From Planctomycetaceae bacterium (GTDB lineage: Bacteria; Planctomycetota; Planctomycetia; Pirellulales; UBA1268): 6,088 bases of DNA. This document shows, piece by piece, positions 1 to 5,960 of the stretch (position 1 is the stretch's first letter; every line of letters begins with the position of its first letter). The stretch spans positions 1 to 6,088 of the forward strand of contig DNLZ01000070.1 of NCBI GenBank assembly GCA_003488325.1, read 5' to 3'. Both the position numbers and the translations under genes were made by a program. A model generated the notes under the pieces. It saw nothing but the letters and a program-made list of their open reading frames with translations, ran no database searches and was not told the DNA's origin.

Positions 1-6
1 GGCCCG

Positions 7-1398
7 TCAGCCCTCCGAACACGTCGCCTCGACCGCGGCCAGCGGCACGGTGACCCACGTCGGCCGGTGACCGATCTCGTAGTCCAGTTCGTAGACGGCC
101 TTGTCGATCCGGTACGCCTCGAGCAGCCGCGCGGCATGCGGCGGCCACCAGGCCGTGTCGCGGGCGATCGTCGCATGGGCGTGGAGGAAGCGATCCTCGA
201 GCAGCCGGAGGACTGCGGCGTCATGGGCCGGCCCGCCGGCCAGCTCGGCACAGCGGAGCAGGTAGTCGAACGACCGGCACATTCCCGCGACGTCTTTGGC
301 CGCCGGCACCTTCGCGCGTCGCTCCTCGAGCGTCCGACCCGGCTCGCCCTCGAAGTCGATCACCATCACCCGCCAGGCTTCGCCCTCGTCCGCGACGAGC
401 AGCTGTCCGAGGTGGTAGTCACCATGCACCCGGATGAACGCCCACGCGTCGAGGTTTGACGTGTCGGCCAGGATGCGTCGTTCGAGCACGGGGCCTCTGT
501 CGGCGACCGCTCGCAGCCGGGTGGCGACGTCCGGCGGCAGGTGCGAGGCTTCCGCCCTGACACGGTCGAGCACGCCGTGGGCATGGGCGACGAGCCCGTC
601 GCGGACGGCACGGCAGGTGGCCGCCGATGGCCGCTCCGGCGCGAAGGGCGGGAGGTCGGGGCGGGAGGCGAGCGCGCGGTGCATCGCGCCGGTCACGCTT
701 CCGATCGCGTCCACGAGATCGAGCAATCGTCCGTGTGTTCGTGCCCCGGGTTCCGCCGCGAGAGCCCCCTCGGCGACGAGCGCGAGGAGACGATCCCAGG
801 CGGTCGTGCAGCCGGGGATGTGCTCGTGGACGGTGGCGATGACCGCGGACGTCGCCTCCCCAGGCGGCACGTGCTCGACCCAGCCGAGAAGCGCAGGCGT
901 GCCGTTCCATCGAGCATCGCGCTGGAAGAAGGCCCCGATTTCGACCGTGGGCTGCACGCCGGCACGGCAGCGACGCAGGATCTTGACCACGTACGCGCCC
1001 GCACCGAGCGTGACGAGCAGCGACGTGTTCGAGGCATCCGTGCCGAGCAGGGTGACGTGGCAGGTGTCGGACTCCGTCGCCGTCGGAGTGCCGGTGCAGT
1101 GGCCCACGAACGCGTGGCCGTCGGCGGGCGTCGTCGCCCCGCCGAGCGCCGTTGCGACGAGCCAACGGGCGAGGGCCGGGAGGGCTGCTGCGTCCTCGCC
1201 CGCGTCGTCGACGGGGACGACGTAGCGATCGGTCCGTGCGGCGGCCGTCACGTCGATGAGCGCCAGACGCACGCCGTCCGCGATGGGTGCCACGACGGGA
1301 ACCGTGATGCGGTCGATCCGTCCGGGCTGCGCGGAGCTCCAGCGAGCCGTCGGCAGCCACTCGGCGATCGCGTGCGCGAGCGTACGGTCGGCGGTCAT
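7..1398 (-). CDS. mak: Maltokinase (Mak/Pep2-type, ATP:maltose 1-phosphotransferase)
   Basis: Cytosolic kinase that phosphorylates maltose with ATP to give maltose 1-phosphate, the donor used by GlgE. The 463-residue product has the eukaryotic-kinase-like aminoglycoside phosphotransferase fold expected of the family, at about the usual length (roughly 450 residues). Visible landmarks are an N-terminal cap starting WLPTARW (residues 15-20 region), a probable ATP-binding lysine in VVKI (K139), a downstream glutamate in VEIG (E153), HIPG (193-196), the catalytic-loop HGDYHLGQ (325-332, D327 the likely base), the metal-binding DFEGEP (348-353) and DVAGMCRSFDY (369-379). The last motif is typical of maltokinases rather than of generic phosphotransferases. 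The ATG lies 34 bases after the glgE stop, with a GGGAG at 1409-1413 about 10 bases upstream. Adjacency to glgE supports the substrate assignment. No TreS domain is fused to it. Family is clear; specificity for maltose is inferred from motifs and context. Confidence 0.9.
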   Translation of the reverse strand: MTADRTLAHAIAEWLPTARWSSAQPGRIDRITVPVVAPIADGVRLALIDVTAAARTDRYVVPVDDAGEDAAALPALARWLVATALGGATTPADGHAFVGHCTGTPTATESDTCHVTLLGTDASNTSLLVTLGAGAYVVKILRRCRAGVQPTVEIGAFFQRDARWNGTPALLGWVEHVPPGEATSAVIATVHEHIPGCTTAWDRLLALVAEGALAAEPGARTHGRLLDLVDAIGSVTGAMHRALASRPDLPPFAPERPSAATCRAVRDGLVAHAHGVLDRVRAEASHLPPDVATRLRAVADRGPVLERRILADTSNLDAWAFIRVHGDYHLGQLLVADEGEAWRVMVIDFEGEPGRTLEERRAKVPAAKDVAGMCRSFDYLLRCAELAGGPAHDAAVLRLLEDRFLHAHATIARDTAWWPPHAARLLEAYRIDKAVYELDYEIGHRPTWVTVPLAAVEATCSEG

Positions 1399-1408
1399 CG
1401 GTGGGCTG

Positions 1409-1413
1409 CTCCC
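1409..1413 (-). promoter_or_regulatory. Probable ribosome binding site of mak
   Basis: Minus-strand GGGAG, 10 bases before the mak ATG (1398). It lies just after the intergenic hairpin, so folding of that hairpin would leave the site itself single-stranded. Confidence 0.45.
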
Positions 1414-1415
1414 GT

Positions 1416-1432
1416 CGCCCCGCAGCGGGGCG
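1416..1432 (-). other. Perfect 7-bp GC hairpin between glgE and mak
   Basis: CGCCCCG and CGGGGCG are exact reverse complements separated by a 3-base loop. The stem begins at the first base after the glgE stop codon (1433-1435) and ends three bases before the GGGAG assigned to mak. No T-run follows, so it does not look like an intrinsic terminator. It could act as a 3' stability element, a processing site or a modulator of mak translation. A chance palindrome in GC-rich DNA is also possible. Confidence 0.55.
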
Positions 1433-3427
1433 TCAGTCGGCCGGCGCGTGCCGGGCGGTCGGCTCCGGCGCGAGCGGCACGATCCGAAACACCCGCACCG
1501 GCGCCTGCGGCGTGCACTCGATCGACAGTGCCGCCAGGTCCCAGGCGTGCGTTGTGCCGTCGAGCAGATCGTGGGCGACGACCGCCTCGATTCCCTCGAG
1601 GCCGAGCGCGTCGAGGGAGAGCTCCACCAGTCCGGTGCGCGTCGTCGCAGGCTCGAGGCTCACGACCGCGAGCACGCGGCTCCCGCTCGCAGCGTCGTAC
1701 CGGCTCCAGGCGAGCATGTGGGGGTCGTCGATCGATTGGATCACCGGAGGACGGATCCGCGAGAGGGCCGCCTCCGTCCGCCGCATCTCGTTGAGCCGTG
1801 TGATGAACGGGGCGAGGCTGGCGGGCGCCTCGAGGTTCCAGTCCCTGATCTCGTACGTCTCGGAGTCGAGGTAGTCCTCGCCGCCCTTCACCCGGGGCGT
1901 CGCCTCGAGGAGCTCGAACGCCGGCCCGTAGATGCCCCAGTTGCCCACGGTCAGCGCCGCGAGCGCCGCACGCACCATGAACATCGGCCGGCCACCCCGC
2001 TGCAGGCTCTCGTGGAGGATGTCGGGCGTGTTCGGCCAGAAGTTGGGCCTGTAGAAGTCGGCGACGGGCGGCGCGGTGACCTCGAGGATGTAGTCGGCGA
2101 GTTCCCGCTTGCCGGTGCGCCACGTGAAGTAGGTGTAGGACTGCGTGAAGCCGAGCTTCGCGAGGCGATACATCGTCTTCGGGCGCGTGAACGATTCCGC
2201 GAGGAAGATGACGCCCGGGTGGGTGCGATGGATGTCGGCGATCAGCCATTCCCAGAATGCGAACGGCTTGGTGTGGGGATTGTCCACGCGGAAGATCCGC
2301 ACGCCCTGGTCGACCCAGAACCGCACGACCCCGCCGAGCGCCTCCCAGAGCTGCCGCCACTGGGCGCACTGGAAGTCGAGCGGCACGATGTCCTGGTACG
2401 CGTGCGGCGGGTTCTCGGCATGGCGGATGGTGCCATCGGGCCGATGCCGGAACCACTGCGGATGCTCGCGCACCCACGGGTGGTCGGGTGAGCACTGGAT
2501 CGCGAGATCGAGGGCCAGCTCCATGCCGAGCGATTCGGCACGCCGCCGCAGCCGTTCGAAGTCCGCGAGCGTGCCGAGCTGCGGATGGATCGCGGTGTGA
2601 CCCCCCGCGGACGACCCGATCGCCCACGGGCTGCCGACGTCGTCCGCCTCGGCGACGACCGCGTTGTTCCGCCCCTTGCGGCAGGTGGTGCCGATCGGAT
2701 GAATCGGGGCGAGGTAGAGGACGTCGAAGCCCATCCCGCGGACGTAGTCGAGCCGGTCGGCCAGGTCGGCGAGTGTGCCGTGCTGTCCCGCCGGCCCCCA
2801 TGACCGGGGAAACGCCTCGTACCAGGCCCCCTGCCCCGCACGGCTCCGATCGACCCAGATCGGGCGGGGCGGCTCGAGCCGCGCCTCGTCGCGATGGTCG
2901 GCGTAGGCGGTCATGAGCTCGCCGAGCCGAGCGTCGCGCGCGGCCTGCGCGCCATCTGGACCGCGGAGCCGCAGGGCATGCTTCGCCATCTCGTCGGCGG
3001 CCGCGGCGGGTGCACGGTGCGCGGCGGCGTGGACGAGTTCCGCACCGACGGCGAGCTCGAGCGTGAGATCCTCGCCGGCCTCCTGGCGCCGGCCGAGATC
3101 CCGCAGCCACGTGGCGAACGTGTCGACGCGGGCCGTCACGACGTACTGCCAGAGCCCGATGCGATCGACGGTGAACGAGGCCTCCCACAGGTCGTTGCCG
3201 ACACACGTCAGCGGCTCGACCGTCCACTGGCCCGTCTCGCCGTGCCGCACGTGCAGCCGGCAGTCGAGCTCGTCATGGCCGTCGCACACGATGTCCGCCT
3301 GCACCAGCACGCGGTCGCCGACGAGTCGCTTGACCGCGAACCGGCCACCATCCACCTCGGGACCGACGCGGTCGATCGCCACGCGACGCCGCAGGTGCGA
3401 GGGCAGCTCACCAGGTTTATCGAGCAC
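1433..3427 (-). CDS. glgE: Alpha-1,4-glucan:maltose-1-phosphate maltosyltransferase (GlgE)
   Basis: GH13 family enzyme (subfamily 3) that transfers maltosyl units from maltose 1-phosphate to the non-reducing end of alpha-1,4-glucans, a cytosolic route to glycogen-like polymer. Numbering is from the GTG at 3427 (664 residues; known GlgEs are about 660-700). An N-terminal beta domain contains GPEVDGGRFAVKR (22-34). The catalytic barrel starts near WYEAFPRS (202-209) and includes KGRNN (251-255), QCSPDHPW (311-318), FRVDNPHTKPF (379-389; nucleophile D382), FLAESFTRP (408-416; acid/base E411) and PNFWPNTPDIL (461-471; D469). All three catalytic acids are present, and the GlgE-type motifs separate it from ordinary amylases. 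The C-terminal beta domain runs to 664. The frame stays open upstream to 3892, but that extension overlaps the lipoprotein gene and lacks family similarity. The exact start is uncertain: GTG 3427 (GGAG 12 bases upstream), GTG 3517 and ATG 3526 are all possible. The maltokinase gene follows 34 bases later. Confidence 0.95.
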   Translation of the reverse strand: MLDKPGELPSHLRRRVAIDRVGPEVDGGRFAVKRLVGDRVLVQADIVCDGHDELDCRLHVRHGETGQWTVEPLTCVGNDLWEASFTVDRIGLWQYVVTARVDTFATWLRDLGRRQEAGEDLTLELAVGAELVHAAAHRAPAAAADEMAKHALRLRGPDGAQAARDARLGELMTAYADHRDEARLEPPRPIWVDRSRAGQGAWYEAFPRSWGPAGQHGTLADLADRLDYVRGMGFDVLYLAPIHPIGTTCRKGRNNAVVAEADDVGSPWAIGSSAGGHTAIHPQLGTLADFERLRRRAESLGMELALDLAIQCSPDHPWVREHPQWFRHRPDGTIRHAENPPHAYQDIVPLDFQCAQWRQLWEALGGVVRFWVDQGVRIFRVDNPHTKPFAFWEWLIADIHRTHPGVIFLAESFTRPKTMYRLAKLGFTQSYTYFTWRTGKRELADYILEVTAPPVADFYRPNFWPNTPDILHESLQRGGRPMFMVRAALAALTVGNWGIYGPAFELLEATPRVKGGEDYLDSETYEIRDWNLEAPASLAPFITRLNEMRRTEAALSRIRPPVIQSIDDPHMLAWSRYDAASGSRVLAVVSLEPATTRTGLVELSLDALGLEGIEAVVAHDLLDGTTHAWDLAALSIECTPQAPVRVFRIVPLAPEPTARHAPAD

Positions 3428-3489
3428 GGGCGTCGTTCGCTCCGTGGCGGGCGGGCGGAAGGAGTCGAACCGGAGGAGGACCGGGCGTG

Positions 3490-3505
3490 CGGCCGCTCCC
3501 GGCCG
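3490..3505 (-). other. 6-bp hairpin downstream of the lipoprotein gene
   Basis: CGGCCG, a 4-base loop and CGGCCG again form a perfect stem, 8 bases after the lipoprotein stop codon and about 60 bases before the preferred glgE GTG. No T-run follows, so termination is doubtful. It would be inside the coding region if glgE started at 3517 or 3526. CGGCCG is self-complementary and easily arises by chance in GC-rich DNA. Confidence 0.35.
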
Positions 3506-3513
3506 ATCGGGTC

Positions 3514-3861
3514 TCACTGCGGGCATGGCGGAGTCTGTCCGTCGGCATGGATCATGTGGCCGCCGGCCGGCATCACCATGCCCTGCTGGCACGGATCGCA
3601 CGGCACGGTCGCAGCCGCGGGGGTGACGGGCGGCATCGCGACGGGTGCGGCGCCCGCCGGAGCGTACACCGGGGCCGGCGCGGGCATCACCGGCATCGAG
3701 ACCGCAGGCTGCTGCAGCGCGTCGGGAACCGGTGGCTGCGGGTACACCGCCGGCGCCAGCGGTGGCGCGTACGCGTACTGGTTTTGGCGATGGTGCGCGC
3801 AGCCGATGGTGCCGGCGGCCGTGAGCATCGCGATCGTCGGGAGAATGCGCCGCGCGTCCAT
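3514..3861 (-). CDS. Small proline/alanine-rich putative lipoprotein
   Basis: No family recognised. The 115-residue product starts with a positively charged MDARR, a hydrophobic stretch (about residues 6-20) and Cys21 in TIGC, so it looks like a lipoprotein signal peptide cleaved before Cys21. The lipobox is imperfect because position -3 is Thr rather than Leu/Val/Ile. Residues 22-87 are low-complexity, rich in Pro, Ala, Val, Tyr and Gln, probably unfolded. The tail holds a CDPC motif (88-91), then several Met and His (M95, M97, H102, M103, H105) and a last Cys113. Supporting a real gene are a GAGGA 5 bases before the ATG, the signal-like N-terminus, and composition bias sensible only in this frame. 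It would sit in the envelope, exported and anchored to a membrane. It precedes glgE on the same strand but nothing links it to glycogen synthesis. The tail could bind metal or form disulfides; this is a guess. Confidence 0.72.
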   Translation of the reverse strand: MDARRILPTIAMLTAAGTIGCAHHRQNQYAYAPPLAPAVYPQPPVPDALQQPAVSMPVMPAPAPVYAPAGAAPVAMPPVTPAAATVPCDPCQQGMVMPAGGHMIHADGQTPPCPQ

Positions 3862-3866
3862 GCAGG

Positions 3867-3871
3867 TCCTC
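3867..3871 (-). promoter_or_regulatory. Ribosome binding site of the lipoprotein gene
   Basis: Minus-strand GAGGA, 5 bases before the ATG at 3861. It is the best-placed Shine-Dalgarno sequence in this part of the window and is a main reason for accepting the short gene over the overlapping upstream extension of the glgE frame. Confidence 0.6.
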
Positions 3872-3901
3872 GCTGCCCGGTTCCTGGGTCAACGGCGCGG
3901 G

Positions 3902-3930
3902 ACACTACGGATGGCCTACGGCAGGAACAA
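3902..3930 (-). promoter_or_regulatory. Candidate sigma70-like promoter for the lipoprotein gene
   Basis: Minus-strand TTGTTC (3925-3930) and TAGTGT (3902-3907) are separated by exactly 17 bases, about 40 bases upstream of the lipoprotein ATG. Each box matches the consensus at only 3 of 6 positions, so the spacing and the location in the only sizeable intergenic gap are the main support. It might also serve glgE and mak, since no better promoter was seen nearer to them. Confidence 0.28.
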
Positions 3931-3941
3931 GGGCAACTCCG

Positions 3942-3963
3942 GGTCGGACGGCTGACGCCGACC
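3942..3963 (-). terminator. Possible weak terminator hairpin after the FIST gene
   Basis: GGTCGG and CCGACC pair around a 10-base loop, and two further G-C pairs are possible past a bulged base. The hairpin begins about 40 bases after the FIST stop codon and ends just before the candidate promoter of the lipoprotein gene. The following bases (GGAGTTGCCCTTGTT) hold scattered T but no true T-run. Position is right for ending the mtn-FIST operon; structure is only moderately convincing. Confidence 0.3.
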
Positions 3964-4005
3964 GGGTGCGGGGCGGCCGGCCCGTCGCGCGCCGCTTCGC
4001 CGAGC

Positions 4006-5250
4006 TCAGCCGCGTTCGCCGGAATGCTCGGCGTCGCCGTCGACCGGCTCGAAGAGCGCGATGGACGCGGTGAAGCCGTGCAGGAACGTCCGGTCGCCGA
4101 TCGGGCCGATCTCGCCCTGCGCGAAGAAGCCGGCCGCCGGAACCGGCCCGAGGCAGTCCTGCAGGCAACGGGCATCGTGGCTCGGCTCGTCGAAGAGCCG
4201 CGTTCCACGGCCGTTGCAGGTGAAGACGAGGGCGCCGACCGGGCTCGTCCCGGCATCGCGCTGCCGCGTGAGGAGGATCCGCAGGTCGTCGTCGGCGCTG
4301 GCGGCGTCCCGCACGTGGAACTGCATCGTCTGGCCGGTGCGCACGAGGTCGCCCACGGCGATCACGCCCGACTCGGGGTCGGCGCCGACCACGTTGCGGA
4401 CGAGGAAGTCCCCGCGCGCGAAGCGGTCGCGGTATTCCGTCGCGGCGCGTCCGACGTGGAGCGAGGTGCGCACGAGCCGCCGGTCCGTCTCGTCGAGGGC
4501 GCCGAAAAGTTCCTGGAGGCGTTCGAGCGCGGGCCGCCCGCCGAGCTCGATGATCACGTTCTCCTCCGCCCGTGTGATGACCAGTGGCCTGCCGATCGGG
4601 CGGCATCCCTGGGACACGACGGGCCGGATCCGCACCGCCCCGCCGATCACCGCGCCGACCGCCCCCGAGTCGTAGGTGCGGGAGTCGATGACGAGCGTGT
4701 TGCTGCCGGGCTCCATCCCGCCGCTGGCCATGCCGCCGACGACGACGAGGCCTGGATGGTCCTCCTCCACGCGCCGCACGAATCCGTCCACCGGAAACGA
4801 GAACGGATCGGCGAGCAGCAGGAGCGACGCGTTGGAAGGCCACGAGCCGCCCTCCGGCGGCCAGCCGGCAAACATGCCCCCGTCGGGCGTCTGCGTGTAT
4901 TCGAGCGACAACGGCTGCACCGTCGCGCCCGGCAGCCTCGCCAGCCACACGGCCACCGCGGGGCCGCCCTCGAACTCCTCGGCGCCTCCGAGCACGCTCT
5001 CGGCGGTCGTGCCGAGCACGACCCGGGCCCGGACGCGATCGGCGAGGTCCTCGAGCACCGGCCGAATCTCCGGTCCGTAGGCGGCCGAGACGAACACGAC
5101 TGCGAGGTCGGCCGGGCCGGTCCCGAGCCCTGCCGTGGCGTCGGCCGTCGCGCGGGCCAGGGCCGCGTCGAGCCGGGCCTCGGTGGACGTTCCCACGCTG
5201 CACCGGGGACCCCCGGAGCCACCATCGCCGGACGGGGCCGTCTGCGTCAT
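4006..5250 (-). CDS. FIST N-/C-terminal domain protein (putative ligand sensor)
   Basis: The 414-residue product is a standalone FIST protein. FIST_N covers about residues 47-225: LAVVFVSAAYG (49-59), LGTTAESVLGG (79-89), VVGGMASGG (170-178) and SQGCRPIG (213-220). FIST_C covers about 235-395: LVFTCNGRG (341-349) followed by HDA (358-360), then GFFAQGEIGPIG (374-385) and FLHGFTA (389-395). The FIST domain was described as a sensory module in signal transduction proteins, proposed to bind small ligands such as amino acids. No kinase, cyclase, GGDEF, HAMP or chemotaxis output domain is fused here, and no signal peptide or membrane span is seen, so it is probably cytosolic. The ATG overlaps the mtnC stop (ATGA), with GGAG 8 bases upstream, which fixes the start. 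The Gly/Ser-rich first 15 residues are probably flexible; family similarity begins near CSVGTSTEARLDAAL. Role in this operon is unknown; sensing of a methionine-related compound is only an inference from context. Confidence 0.9.
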   Translation of the reverse strand: MTQTAPSGDGGSGGPRCSVGTSTEARLDAALARATADATAGLGTGPADLAVVFVSAAYGPEIRPVLEDLADRVRARVVLGTTAESVLGGAEEFEGGPAVAVWLARLPGATVQPLSLEYTQTPDGGMFAGWPPEGGSWPSNASLLLLADPFSFPVDGFVRRVEEDHPGLVVVGGMASGGMEPGSNTLVIDSRTYDSGAVGAVIGGAVRIRPVVSQGCRPIGRPLVITRAEENVIIELGGRPALERLQELFGALDETDRRLVRTSLHVGRAATEYRDRFARGDFLVRNVVGADPESGVIAVGDLVRTGQTMQFHVRDAASADDDLRILLTRQRDAGTSPVGALVFTCNGRGTRLFDEPSHDARCLQDCLGPVPAAGFFAQGEIGPIGDRTFLHGFTASIALFEPVDGDAEHSGERG

Positions 5251-5960
5251 GTCACGATCTCCGCGAAGGACGCGAGCGGGTCGTGATCGAAGACGCTCGT
5301 CGGCACGGCGTTGCCGGGGCGCTCGGCGAGGGCGGTGGCGAATCCCGCCCGGCGGGCCGCGTCGAGCTCGGCGCCGATGTCGCTCACGAAGAGGATGCGT
5401 CGCGGTTCGATCCCCATGTCGGCGGCGATCGCGGCGTAACTCGCGCTGTCGCGCTTCGGCCCGGTCGTCGTGTCGTAGTGGCCGCGAAGCAGCGGTGTGA
5501 GGTCGCCCGCGGCCGTGTGGCGGAAGTAGAGCCGCTGTGCCTCGATCGACCCCGACGAATAGATGCGTACGTCGAGGCCCGAGTCGGCCCAGCGGGCGAG
5601 CGCGGGTGGCACGTCGTCGAAGACGTGGGAGACGAGTTCGCCCGACTCGAAGCCGCTCCGCCAGATCATGCCCTGGAGCGCCTTGAGCGACGTGTCCTTC
5701 ACGTCGCGGTTCATGAGTTCGAGCGCCGCGAGTGTGACCCGCGCCGTTCCATCGTCTCCCTCGGCGACGGTCGGATCGAGCCCGGCCGCCGTCGCGATGC
5801 CCGCCAGGAGCGGCCGCACCGTCGGGTCGTCGTGATGGGCGGCGATGAAGGTGCCGACGTGCCGCTTCGCGTGGCCGAAGAGCACGTCATGCACGAACGA
5901 GATCGACGAGGTCGTGCCCTCGACGTCGAGGAGGATCCCGGCGCCGTCGAAGACGATCAC
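5247..5960 (-). CDS. mtnC: Enolase-phosphatase E1 (methionine salvage)
   Basis: Bifunctional HAD-superfamily enzyme that enolises 2,3-diketo-5-methylthiopentyl-1-phosphate and then dephosphorylates it to the acireductone, the substrate of MtnD. The 237-residue length is typical (about 225-260). Visible are HAD motif I as LLDVEGTTSSISFVHDV (10-26; D12 nucleophile, E14 and the EGT signature of the family), the cap motif LQGMIWRSGF (95-104), motif II YSSGS (134-138), GDLTPLLRGHYDTTTGPKR (152-170; K169) and motif III ILFVSDIGAELDAAR (189-203; D194). All key residues appear present. The start is GTG at 5960, preceded 7 bases upstream by GAGGGAAGGG (5968-5977), and overlaps the stop of the upstream gene as GTGA. 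The 3' end overlaps the FIST start as ATGA. The Mg-dependent enzyme is expected in the cytosol. Confidence 0.95.
   Translation of the reverse strand: MIVFDGAGILLDVEGTTSSISFVHDVLFGHAKRHVGTFIAAHHDDPTVRPLLAGIATAAGLDPTVAEGDDGTARVTLAALELMNRDVKDTSLKALQGMIWRSGFESGELVSHVFDDVPPALARWADSGLDVRIYSSGSIEAQRLYFRHTAAGDLTPLLRGHYDTTTGPKRDSASYAAIAADMGIEPRRILFVSDIGAELDAARRAGFATALAERPGNAVPTSVFDHDPLASFAEIVT
5259..5262 (-). promoter_or_regulatory. Ribosome binding site of the FIST gene
   Basis: Minus-strand GGAG, 8 bases before the FIST ATG and inside the last codons of mtnC. It supports the overlapping ATG as the true start, so both reinitiation and direct initiation are possible. Confidence 0.55.

Noticed and set aside
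541..2491. Long plus-strand open frames opposite mak and glgE (541-1794 and 1256-2491)
   Set aside because: Both are antisense to well-conserved enzyme genes with all catalytic motifs, and their translations are low-complexity Arg/Ala-rich shadows.
1395..3227. Minus-strand 610-codon open frame overlapping glgE in another frame
   Set aside because: Its translation is Arg/Gly/Pro-rich with no domain, while the overlapping frame encodes complete GlgE.
3450..3480. GGTTCGACTCC on the minus strand, resembling a tRNA T-loop
   Set aside because: The flanking bases do not form a 5-bp T-stem, and no matching acceptor, D-arm or anticodon arm is found upstream.
3528..3892. Upstream extension of the glgE frame to an ATG at 3892
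   Set aside because: It would overlap the whole lipoprotein gene, its residues are Arg/Ala/Gly-rich without GlgE similarity, and GlgE would become 819 residues, well beyond the usual length.
3969..3984. GGGC/GCCC short palindrome after the FIST stop codon
   Set aside because: Only a 4-bp stem, no T-run, and such palindromes are frequent by chance at this base composition.
3487..5286. Plus-strand open frame of 599 codons across the FIST gene, the intergenic gap and the lipoprotein gene
   Set aside because: It is antisense to two recognisable genes, has an Arg/Ala/Gly/His-biased composition with no known motif, and its openness is explained by GC-rich codon use on the opposite strand.
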